From an uncultured Clostridia bacterium (lineage in GTDB: Bacteria; Bacillota; Clostridia; Oscillospirales; Oscillospiraceae): 10,998 nucleotides of DNA. The first letter of the stretch is position 1. Every line of letters starts with the position of its first letter. The notes under the pieces were generated by a model. The model was not told the origin of the DNA, did no database searches, and saw only the letters and a program-made list of their open reading frames with translations. Made by a program: the position numbers and the translations under genes. This document shows positions 1 to 6,638 of this stretch, piece by piece. Location of the stretch: NCBI GenBank assembly GCA_946006895.1, contig CAMFZO010000031.1, positions 1 through 10,998 on the forward strand, given 5' to 3'.

Positions 1-24
1 CTCGGAGATGTGTATAAGAGACAG
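1..24 (+). other. Residual Nextera (Tn5) sequencing adapter
   Basis: Bases 6-24 are exactly the 19-bp Tn5 mosaic end AGATGTGTATAAGAGACAG. The preceding CTCGG matches the end of the Nextera read-2 adapter arm. This is library-preparation DNA left at a contig end, not genome sequence. Translated, it gives the well-known artefact N-termini MYKRQ and MCIRDR, and both open reading frames that start here inherit them. Biological sequence starts at base 25. Confidence 0.97.
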
Positions 25-858
25 GAAAACGGCGGTGAGGCGATCCTGCCGGATATTGCGGCGGCCATCGGGGAGATTCTGGAGGAAAAGGGCATCGGAA
101 AAGCCGACGTCACCGGCGTGGGCATCGGAGTGCCGGGGCCTGTCAGTGACGACGGGCTGGTCAACCGCTGCGTCAATCTCAACTGGGGCGTTTTCAATCT
201 CCAAGAGGCTCTGGGCCGGCTGACCGGTCTGCGTGTCAAGGCCGGCAACGACGCCAACTGCGCCGCTTTGGGCGAATTCTGGAAGGGCGGCGGCATGGGC
301 TGCCGCAGTGCGATTTTTATTACTTTGGGCACCGGCATCGGCGGCGGCGTCATCATTGACGGACGGCTGCTGGGCGGCGCCCACGGTGTCGGCGGCGAGA
401 TCGGCCACATCACCGTCTCCGCCCCGGACAAGGCTCCCTGCACCTGCGGTAAGCGGGGCTGCGTGGAGCAGTATGCCTCGGCCAACGGCATCGTCCGCGT
501 GACGAAGGAGCGTCTGGCCGCCGTTGACACGCCAAGCGTTCTGCGGGAGAAGTCTCCCCTCACCTGCAAGGACGTCTTTGACGCGGCCAAACGCGGCGAC
601 ACCTTTGCCGCGGGCACCCTGGAGCTGGTGTTTGACTATCTGGGCGAGGCGCTGGCCTCCGCCTGCTGTGTGGCCGACCCGGAGCGCATCATCCTCGGCG
701 GCGGCGTGTCAAAGGCGGGAGACTACCTCCTCGAGGGCGTGGAGCGGCATTTCAAGCTCCATATGTTCCACGCCTGTAAGGGCACCGAATTTTCTCTGGC
801 CACCCTGGGCAACGACGCCGGTATGTACGGCGCCTTCCGCCTGCTGACCCAGGTGTGA
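25..858 (+). CDS. glcK: ROK-family glucokinase, 5'-truncated
   Basis: Cytosolic sugar kinase, most likely ATP-dependent glucokinase making glucose 6-phosphate for glycolysis. The visible 277 residues hold the ROK hallmarks: GNDANCAALGE, with the catalytic Asp at bases 250-252; the glycine-rich phosphate loop LGTGIGGG; GGEIGHITV, with the zinc-ligand His; and the zinc-binding CTCGKRGC (bases 439-462) followed by VEQYASANGI. The GEFWKGGG and CVEQYASA stretches resemble Firmicutes glucokinases more than NagK or Mlc-type ROK proteins. Roughly 35-40 N-terminal residues, including the DxGGT nucleotide-binding motif, are missing because the contig begins inside the gene. The apparent start at base 8 or 10 lies in adapter and must not be used. 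mrnC follows after 42 bp with no terminator between, so the two may be cotranscribed. Another ROK hexokinase specificity is possible. Confidence 0.88.
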   Translation, partial: ENGGEAILPDIAAAIGEILEEKGIGKADVTGVGIGVPGPVSDDGLVNRCVNLNWGVFNLQEALGRLTGLRVKAGNDANCAALGEFWKGGGMGCRSAIFITLGTGIGGGVIIDGRLLGGAHGVGGEIGHITVSAPDKAPCTCGKRGCVEQYASANGIVRVTKERLAAVDTPSVLREKSPLTCKDVFDAAKRGDTFAAGTLELVFDYLGEALASACCVADPERIILGGGVSKAGDYLLEGVERHFKLHMFHACKGTEFSLATLGNDAGMYGAFRLLTQV

Positions 859-900
859 GGCCGCTTCCCTTTTGTATTTTTGTAGCATCAGGAGAACGTT

Positions 901-1338
901 ATGCAGGATCTGTTTCAACCCAACATGAGTGAAAACGCGGTCAAGGCCATGTCTGCGCTGGCACTGGCCCACATGGGCGACGCGGTGTTTGAGCTGCTGG
1001 TGCGCACCCGGCTGTGTCTGGACGGCGGCTGCACCAACCACCGCCTCCACCGGGAAACAGTGGCGCGGGTCTGCGCGTCTGCCCAGGCGGCCTTTGCCGA
1101 GAAGCTCCTGCCCCTTTTGACGGAGGAGGAGACGGCCTATTACCGCCGGGGCCGCAATGCCCACCCCCACGGCATCCCCAAAAACGCCACGCCCGGCGAA
1201 TACTCCCGGGCCACCGGGGTGGAGGCGCTGTTCGGCGCGCTGTACCTGCTGGGGCGGCGGGATCGTGCGGCGGAGCTGTTCGACGCGGTGACGGCCCGGC
1301 TCCCGGCTTACCGAACGGAGGGACACCATGCCGTTTGA
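901..1338 (+). CDS. mrnC: Mini-ribonuclease III
   Basis: Dimeric RNase III-type endonuclease lacking a double-stranded-RNA-binding domain. In Bacillus it matures both ends of 23S rRNA in the 50S precursor. The protein has 145 residues, the usual length of about 140. It carries the RNase III signature variant HMGDAVFELLVR (residues 24-35, with metal-binding Asp27), then EEETAYYRRGRNA (75-87), KNATPGEYSRATG (94-106) and VEALFGALYLLGR (107-119, with catalytic Glu108). The ATG at 901 is preceded by AGGAGA at 890-895, five bases upstream. A second ATG at 925 would drop the DLFQPN lead-in, which Mini-III proteins often have, so 901 is preferred. The 3' end overlaps rqcH by 11 nt, which suggests translational coupling. 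Confidence 0.93.
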   Translation: MQDLFQPNMSENAVKAMSALALAHMGDAVFELLVRTRLCLDGGCTNHRLHRETVARVCASAQAAFAEKLLPLLTEEETAYYRRGRNAHPHGIPKNATPGEYSRATGVEALFGALYLLGRRDRAAELFDAVTARLPAYRTEGHHAV

Positions 1339-3067
1339 CGCTGTTTTTTTGAGCGCGGTGGTGGAGGAATTGACGCCGGTCCTGACCGGCGAGCGGATCG
1401 ACAAGATCCAGCAGCCCGCCCGCGACACGGTGCTGCTGCACCTGCGCAGCAGAGGAAAGCTGCTGCTGTCTGCCAACGGCAGCCGTCCGCGCCTCCATCT
1501 GACACGCGCCTCCTTTGAAAATCCGGCCCAGCCGCCCATGTTCTGTATGCTCCTGCGCAAGCACCTGTCCGGCGGACGGATTGCCGGCCTTACCCAGCCG
1601 GAGGCGGAGCGGAAGCTGGACCTGGCTCTGGACTGCACCGACGAAATGGGCGTCCCCTGCCGGAAGCATCTGATCTTAGAGCTGATGGGCCGCAATTCCA
1701 ACCTGATTCTGACCGACGGCGACGGGCGCATCATCGACTGTATGCGCCGGGTGGATTTTGAGATGTCCGAGGCGCGGCAGGTCCTTCCGGGGCTATTCTA
1801 CCGGGAGCCGCCCAAGCAGGACAAGCGTATTCCCTGGCAGACAGGCGAGGCGGAATTACGATCCCTTTTGGAGGCTGTGGACAGCTCCAGGCGGCTGGAC
1901 GGCTGGCTGCTGGACACCTTCGCCGGCCTCTCGCCGTTGATCTCCCGGGAGCTTTCCTATCGCTTCTGCGGCGAGGTGGAAGCGGATATACTGACCCTCT
2001 CCCGGCCTGAGCTGGCGCGGTTTTTGGCCCGGGAACTGGCCATGACAGGGGAAAAGCAGCCGGTGCTGCTCCTGCGCGACGGTGCCGCCAAGGATTTTTC
2101 CTACCGGTCCATCGCGCAGTACGGCGACTATATGACATCGCGGCGGTGCGAGAGCTTTTCGGCCCTGCTGGACGAGTTTTACACCCAGCGCGACCGAAAC
2201 GAACGGATGCGCCAGCGCTCCCAGACCCTGCGCAAAAGCGTCACCACCCTCTATGAGCGGACGCTGCGCAAGCTGGCGGCGCAGAAAAAGGAGCGGGAGG
2301 CGACCCTGGACCGGGAGCGTCTGCGCCGCATGGGCGACATCGTGACGGCCAATCTTCACGCAATAGCGCGGGGCCAGACCCTGCTGCGGGCCGTGGACTT
2401 CTACGACGCGGAAATGGGCGAGATCGAGATCCCGCTGAAGCCCAACCTCTCCCCCCAGCAGAACGCAGCGAAGTTTTATAAGGACTATGCCAAGGCCAAG
2501 CACGCGGAGAAAATCCTGACGGAGCAGATCTCTGTGGGCGAGATCGAGGCGCAGTATTTCGCGGGCGTCCTGGAAGAGTTGGATCGGGCGGAAAATGAGC
2601 GGGATTTGAGCGAAATACGAGCGGAATTGGAAGATGGCGGCTATCTTCGCACCGCAGACCGGCAAAAAAAGAAGCAGATGAGGCAGGCTCCCTCCAAACC
2701 GCTGGAATTCCGTTCCTCTGACGGCTTCCCGATTTTTGTCGGAAAGAACAATCGGCAGAACGATCAATTATCACTCAAAAGCGCTCATAAAAACGACATC
2801 TGGCTTCACATTCAAAAAGCCCATGGTGCCCATGTCATCATCGAATGCGGCGGCGCGGAGGTGCCCGACACCACGGTGACGGAGGCAGCCATGCTGGCAG
2901 CCTACTATTCCGAGGCAAAGCAGGGGCAGAACCTGCCGGTGGACGTGACGCCGGTGCGGTTTTTGCGCAAGCCCAACGGTGCCAAGCCCGGCATGGTGGT
3001 CTATGACCGCTACCGGACAGTCTATGTCACCCCCGACGAGTCCCTGCCGGAAAGATTAAAAGTATAA
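1328..3067 (+). CDS. rqcH: RqcH (NFACT/Rqc2-family ribosome quality control protein)
   Basis: Binds obstructed 50S subunits carrying peptidyl-tRNA and recruits tRNA-Ala to add C-terminal alanine tails, which mark the stalled peptide for degradation. Older annotations call it fibronectin-binding protein FbpA. At 579 residues it is full length (Bacillus about 570). Domains: NFACT-N at about 1-175, with SFENPAQPPMFCMLLRKHL-type sequence (residues 62-80) and ELMGRNSNLILTDG; HhH and helical coiled-coil middle at about 180-440, charged around 285-345; NFACT-R (DUF814) at about 458-565, with GKNNRQNDQLSLK, DIWLHIQKAHGAHVII and the conserved DTTVTEAAMLAAYYSEAK. The usual Asp-Arg motif after the KxxQ stretch reads Glu94-Arg95 here. 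The start is set by GGAGGG at 1317-1322 inside the mrnC end. A strong terminator follows. Confidence 0.95.
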   Translation: MPFDAVFLSAVVEELTPVLTGERIDKIQQPARDTVLLHLRSRGKLLLSANGSRPRLHLTRASFENPAQPPMFCMLLRKHLSGGRIAGLTQPEAERKLDLALDCTDEMGVPCRKHLILELMGRNSNLILTDGDGRIIDCMRRVDFEMSEARQVLPGLFYREPPKQDKRIPWQTGEAELRSLLEAVDSSRRLDGWLLDTFAGLSPLISRELSYRFCGEVEADILTLSRPELARFLARELAMTGEKQPVLLLRDGAAKDFSYRSIAQYGDYMTSRRCESFSALLDEFYTQRDRNERMRQRSQTLRKSVTTLYERTLRKLAAQKKEREATLDRERLRRMGDIVTANLHAIARGQTLLRAVDFYDAEMGEIEIPLKPNLSPQQNAAKFYKDYAKAKHAEKILTEQISVGEIEAQYFAGVLEELDRAENERDLSEIRAELEDGGYLRTADRQKKKQMRQAPSKPLEFRSSDGFPIFVGKNNRQNDQLSLKSAHKNDIWLHIQKAHGAHVIIECGGAEVPDTTVTEAAMLAAYYSEAKQGQNLPVDVTPVRFLRKPNGAKPGMVVYDRYRTVYVTPDESLPERLKV

Positions 3068-3073
3068 GACAGC

Positions 3074-3119
3074 AAACGGAACAGGCGGTCAGTCAATCAC
3101 TGAACCGCCTGTTCCGTTT
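3074..3119 (+). terminator. Intrinsic terminator after rqcH
   Basis: A perfect 16-bp inverted repeat: AAACGGAACAGGCGGT at 3074-3089 pairs with 3104-3119. The loop is 14 nt and a short T run (3117-3120) follows on the plus strand. It begins 6 bp after the rqcH stop. A TTT run at the other arm also exists on the minus strand, so it may act in both directions for the convergent small gene at 3270-3410. Confidence 0.85.
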
Positions 3120-3269
3120 TATGCTGCCCGGGCAGCTCCGCTCCCAAGCGTACTTTTCGCGTTCTTCACGCCGCGCACGTCCCGTCACATGGGATGAATC
3201 TTTTCATAAAAAGCATGATAGGGAAAGGCAGACAACCAAAGTCACCCGCCTTGAAAAAGCATACTACGT

Positions 3270-3410
3270 TTACTCTAAGCTTTCCTCTTCTTCCCAGCCA
3301 AAGCCGCCGCCGGGCTCCTCTCCTTCGCCCTTACTGCTCGTGGTAATGTCATCCTCGGGATCAAACTCGAAGATTTTCAACTCGGCCTTCTCATATGTCT
3401 TCAAAGCCAT
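3270..3410 (-). CDS. Small acidic protein of unknown function (46 aa)
   Basis: I do not recognise a function. The frame encodes 46 residues, beginning MALKTYEKAELKIFEFDPED, continuing DDITTSS at 20-26, and ending in a Gly/Glu-rich tail with PGGGFGW (33-39), EEEE (40-43) and a final Glu. There are 15 acidic and 4 basic residues, and no Cys, signal peptide or membrane segment. It is probably a real gene: GGGAGGA lies eight bases before the ATG, and a SigA-type promoter with perfect TTGACA and TATAAT hexamers lies about 90 bp upstream. From memory, a Tyr-Glu-Lys/Pro start followed by an acidic stretch and an I-T-T-S or I-x-T-S segment recurs in small uncharacterised Clostridia proteins, which I could not check here. 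It stands 232 bp downstream of the SDR gene on the same strand and converges with rqcH. A regulatory or secreted-peptide role is only speculation. Confidence 0.72.
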   Translation of the reverse strand: MALKTYEKAELKIFEFDPEDDITTSSKGEGEEPGGGFGWEEEESLE

Positions 3411-3481
3411 TGCAGCTTTCCTCCCGATATAGTATCTATAATTGCAGACAGTGGCAACAATACTTTACTTTTTACTGCCAT
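3401..3481 (-). other. Possible leader ORF overlapping the small-protein start
   Basis: In the leader upstream of the 46-residue gene, an ATG at 3481-3479 opens a 26-residue frame starting MAVKSKVLLPLSAII. Its TGA stop (3403-3401) overlaps the first codons of the downstream gene. The only ribosome-binding hint is GAGTGAAAAAA. It could be a coupling leader peptide or chance. Confidence 0.2.
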
Positions 3482-3498
3482 TTTTTCACTCTTTCTAC

Positions 3499-3526
3499 AT
3501 TATACACTGCATATTGGGAATGTCAA
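3499..3526 (-). promoter_or_regulatory. Consensus SigA promoter for the small acidic gene
   Basis: On the minus strand TTGACA (3526-3521) is followed by a 16-bp spacer and TATAAT (3504-3499), both perfect hexamers. Predicted transcription starts near 3492, giving a leader of about 80 nt before the ATG at 3410. The surrounding DNA is AT-rich, in contrast to the GC-rich genes. Confidence 0.85.
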
Positions 3527-3642
3527 GCAGGAATCTGGAGCTTTTCCGGATAAGAAAACGAATAATGAAGTGCCCATTTGTTCCGTGCGTGAGCGCATAC
3601 TCACTTCTTCGCTCTTAGCCCTTAGTTCTTAGCTCAAATAAT
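3527..3642. other. Intergenic stretch with a degenerate heptamer repeat
   Basis: Between the SDR stop and the small-gene promoter I see no gene and no clear terminator for the minus-strand operon. Bases 3605-3632 read on the minus strand as four 7-bp units: CTAAGAA, CTAAGGG, CTAAGAG, CGAAGAA. A short hairpin (GTGAG, six-base loop, CTCAC) lies near 3587-3602 and has no T run. Confidence 0.5.
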
Positions 3643-4431
3643 TCAGTCCTCCGGCGGGAGCTTGTCGTGCTTCTGCTGGTGCATCCAGATATTCATTACC
3701 AGGCTGTGAGGCAGCAGCTTCACCAGGCGCACCTGGGCGCGGACGGGGAAGCCGTGGATGGACACGTCCCGTTTGCTCTTGTAGAGGTGCTTCAGGGCCG
3801 TCGCCATCACGTCCTTCGGCTGGTAGACCTTATTGAAATAGGTCACTGCGTCGCCGCTGGTCTGCTCGGCGCGGTCAAAAAACTCCGTCTGCACCCAGCC
3901 GGGATTGACCGCCATCACGCGGATGCCCCGGGGCCGCAGCTCCCGGTTCAGGGCGCGGCTGTAGCTGAGGACGAAGGCCTTGGTGGAGCCGTAGACGTTG
4001 AGATAGGGCACCGGCTGGAAGGCAGACAGGGAATCCAGATTGAGGATCCTCGCGCCCCGCTTCATGTAGGGCAGGGTCAGCTCCGTCATGGCCACAAGGG
4101 CCTTGCAGTTCAGGTCGATCATGTTGAGGGAATCTTCCAGGGGGATCTGGTCGTAGCGGCCGAATTTTCCGAAGCCGGAAATGTTGGCAAGGAGGGCCAC
4201 ATCCGGTTTTGCCGCCTCCAGCAGGCCGCGATAGTGCTCCAGAGAGGCGCTGTCCGTCAGATCCAGGCTGATGGGCCGCACCGGGAACGGGACAAGCTCC
4301 TTCAATTCCTCCAGACGCTCGGCGCGGCGGGCGATGACCCACAGCTCGTCGAAGGTCTCCCACCGGGGAAGCTGGAGGACAAATTCCCGTCCCATGCCGG
4401 AGCTGGCGCCGGTCACAATGGCGATTTTCAT
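3643..4431 (-). CDS. Short-chain dehydrogenase/reductase (SDR) family oxidoreductase
   Basis: Classical SDR of 262 residues with a Rossmann fold; substrate unknown. Visible elements: the cofactor-binding TGASSGMG (residues 7-14); ARR at 34-36 after the second strand, which suggests NADP(H) preference; LDLTD at 57-61; ANISGFG (82-88), replacing the usual NNAG; Asn109 in the helix-4 position; Ser134/Ser136; and the catalytic YGSTK (Tyr147, Lys151), followed by VNPGWVQTEF, the usual PG-containing loop. The C-terminal part is basic and mildly hydrophobic. It is the last gene of the ymdB operon: its ATG overlaps the stop of the YhaN-like gene in an ATGA junction, and AGGTGG lies about nine bases upstream. 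The link between a reductase and the nuclease-type genes is not explained by family knowledge. Confidence 0.9.
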   Translation of the reverse strand: MKIAIVTGASSGMGREFVLQLPRWETFDELWVIARRAERLEELKELVPFPVRPISLDLTDSASLEHYRGLLEAAKPDVALLANISGFGKFGRYDQIPLEDSLNMIDLNCKALVAMTELTLPYMKRGARILNLDSLSAFQPVPYLNVYGSTKAFVLSYSRALNRELRPRGIRVMAVNPGWVQTEFFDRAEQTSGDAVTYFNKVYQPKDVMATALKHLYKSKRDVSIHGFPVRAQVRLVKLLPHSLVMNIWMHQQKHDKLPPED

Positions 4432-6638
4432 TGGGATTCCACCTTTCCTATGTTGTTAAACTCATGACAGGTAAATAGGATCACCTGGCGGTTTTCTGCC
4501 TCCCGGGTCAGCAGTTCCGCGGCGGACCGGGCGCGCTCGTCATCGAAGTTCACCAGAGCATCGTCCAGCACCAGCGGCGCGTCCTGCGGCAGCAGGCGGC
4601 GCACCATGGCAAGGCGCAGGGCCAGATACATCTGATCCGCCGTACCGCAGCTCATGGCGGCGGCGGCGCGCATGACCGTGCCGTCCTCCGCCCGCACCGA
4701 CAGGCGCATATCCGGCTCCAGCAGTACCCGGGGATACCTGCCGCCGGTCAGTTGGGCAAGCAGCTCCCCTGCCTCGGCGGTGATCTGCGGAGAAAACCGC
4801 GAACGCAGCGTCTCATCGGCGCTTTTCAGGGCCGCCATAGCCAGGTCGATGGCTTCGCTCTGCTCCCGGACAGCGGTGATGGCCTCATTGCAGCGCTCCA
4901 ACGCCGCCGTCAGCGCCACCGCGTCGCCCTTGGCGGAAATGGCCCCCTCCATGGCGGCAAGGCGGGTGGTGCAGCCCTCCAGCGTCTGGACGGCGGTGCG
5001 GTGCTCATAGCGGAGCTTCGCCTCGTCCCAGGTCAGGGCCTCCGGGTCCTCCGGGGCCGACGCCCCATCGCCGAGGATCAGCCGCAGGGACTCCCGCTGC
5101 TGGCGCAGAGCATCCAAAGCGCGGCGCTCCGCCGAAAAACGGCTGTGGGCGCGCAGGGCAGCAGCCAGCGCCTCCCGGCAGTCAGCGGCGCTGGCGCAGT
5201 CGGGGGCAAAGGCGGAAACCTCGGAGATCAGCGCGTTGAGGCGTTTCTCGAGCTCACGGACGGCCTCCTGCAAGACGGTCTTGTGGGCGGCAATCTCGTC
5301 CCGGCAGCGCCGGTCCTCCTGTAATGCTTTGTCGTATTCCTCCGCCAAGCGGGGCAGCTCCGCGCAGTCCGTCACGCCGTAGCGCAGGGGGATCAGCTCC
5401 GCCTGATGCCGCCGCTCCTGGGCGGCAAGAGACCGTTTCCGCAAAACCGGCAGACAGATCAAAAGCGACAGCACACCGGCGGCGGCAAGCACCGCGCCGA
5501 CGGTCAGCAGCACCGGCAGCGTCCAGAGCCAGCCGCACACGGCCAGTCCCGCCCCCAGCGCAAGGGCCGCGCCCGACAGCACCGGCAGGGTTTTTTTCGG
5601 CGCCTGCGCATTGCGCAGGCGTTCATATTCCTCGCAGTCGGCGGCGGCGCGCTCCCGGGCCTGCCGTCCGTCCAGCCCCGCAAAATAGGGAGGGGCCGTG
5701 ATCCCGGCAGTCTCCGACGGCGCAAAGGCCGCCTCCATTTTCGCCGTGTTCAGGTCGTTTTCCGCCTGCTCCAGACGGCGCTGCAGCCGGTGCAGATCCT
5801 CCTCGCCAGGCAGGCGCGCCACCGTCTGTTCCAGGCGCGCACATAGCTGCTCCTGTTCCGACAGACGCTGCTCCAGCTCCGCAAGGCCCGCCTGCTTTTG
5901 GGCCTCCCGCGCCCGTTCCAGACGCTTGAGGCGCTGTCCGGCAGTCTTGACTGCTTCCTCCGCTGCCTCTTTTTTCGCCGTCAGAGCCATGGCCTGCTCC
6001 TGCATGGCGTAGATCTCCTGCAGCTCCCGCCGCAGAGCTTCCGCCTCCTGGGTCAGGCGGGGCAGCTTTCCGGCCCGTCCGGTCAGGCGGTTTTTCCGCT
6101 CCCTCAGAGCCTTTTCCAGCTCAGAATAGGACTTTGCCCCCTCCTCGCCGGTGGTGACCAGGGCGCCCAGGCGTTTTTCCAGCGCAGTGTCGGCACCGAC
6201 AAACATCCCCGACTGGCGGATGAAGGCCGTCCGCTCAAAGACCGAACGCTCCACGCCGCACAGCACAAGGCCGCAGTTTTCCCCCGTCAGCTCCGGCACG
6301 GGCACGCCGCTCTCCGTCTCATAGGCGCGGAAAGCGCCCATGGGGACGCGGCGGTCCGTGGTGCGTTCGATGATGATATTTTTTCCGTTCCACTCCAGCT
6401 CCACAGCGCCCTCCATAGCGCTCCCGTCCCAGGGCTTGTAGCGCTCCTTCGCCGGCAGGCCGTGGTTCTGCACACTGGCCCGCTCGGAGGTGTCGATGCC
6501 GTAGAGCATGGCCAGAAGAAAGGCGCTCCAGGTGGATTTTCCCGCCTCGTTGGGCAGGCAGAGAAGATTCATGCCCCCGTGAAGCTCCAATGTCTCATGG
6601 AGCTTTCCGAAGGAGGCGCGCATTTTTTTGATGATCAC
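4428..6638 (-). CDS. SbcC/YhaN-like AAA ATPase with two internal membrane segments
   Basis: SMC/Rad50-like ATPase of 736 residues, predicted to work with the metallophosphoesterase encoded just upstream. The N-terminal Walker A reads CLPNEAGKST (27-36), then NGKNIIIERTT and a Q-loop-type region. Coiled coil covers about 165-345. Two hydrophobic segments at about 351-372 and 374-398 form a hairpin in the middle of the coil. A second coil covers about 400-615. The C-terminal lobe has signature SCGTADQMYLALRLA (663-677), Walker B PLVLDD (688-693), D-loop ALVNFDD and the H-loop TCH. There is no CxxC zinc hook. Membrane helices in place of a hook resemble Bacillus YhaN, which is longer (about 960), rather than SbcC. 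The start is GTG at 6638, overlapping the upstream stop (GTGA); GGGAGG stands seven bases before it. The first Walker A glycine is Leu28. Confidence in the exact family name is moderate. Confidence 0.85.
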   Translation of the reverse strand: MIIKKMRASFGKLHETLELHGGMNLLCLPNEAGKSTWSAFLLAMLYGIDTSERASVQNHGLPAKERYKPWDGSAMEGAVELEWNGKNIIIERTTDRRVPMGAFRAYETESGVPVPELTGENCGLVLCGVERSVFERTAFIRQSGMFVGADTALEKRLGALVTTGEEGAKSYSELEKALRERKNRLTGRAGKLPRLTQEAEALRRELQEIYAMQEQAMALTAKKEAAEEAVKTAGQRLKRLERAREAQKQAGLAELEQRLSEQEQLCARLEQTVARLPGEEDLHRLQRRLEQAENDLNTAKMEAAFAPSETAGITAPPYFAGLDGRQARERAAADCEEYERLRNAQAPKKTLPVLSGAALALGAGLAVCGWLWTLPVLLTVGAVLAAAGVLSLLICLPVLRKRSLAAQERRHQAELIPLRYGVTDCAELPRLAEEYDKALQEDRRCRDEIAAHKTVLQEAVRELEKRLNALISEVSAFAPDCASAADCREALAAALRAHSRFSAERRALDALRQQRESLRLILGDGASAPEDPEALTWDEAKLRYEHRTAVQTLEGCTTRLAAMEGAISAKGDAVALTAALERCNEAITAVREQSEAIDLAMAALKSADETLRSRFSPQITAEAGELLAQLTGGRYPRVLLEPDMRLSVRAEDGTVMRAAAAMSCGTADQMYLALRLAMVRRLLPQDAPLVLDDALVNFDDERARSAAELLTREAENRQVILFTCHEFNNIGKVESQ

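Noticed and set aside
8..223. Open frame beginning MCIRDR, and the base-10 start (MYKRQ) of the glucokinase
   Set aside because: Both starts lie in the Nextera adapter; the first frame is a shadow of the ROK kinase gene.
709..1734. Long minus-strand open frame of 341 codons
   Set aside because: It lies antisense to glcK, mrnC and rqcH, which have strong family motifs and ribosome sites; GC-rich codon bias opens the antisense frame.
3121..3432. Plus-strand 103-codon frame after the rqcH terminator
   Set aside because: It starts directly after the terminator with no ribosome site, is Ser/Pro/Arg-rich, and is antisense to the better supported 46-residue gene.
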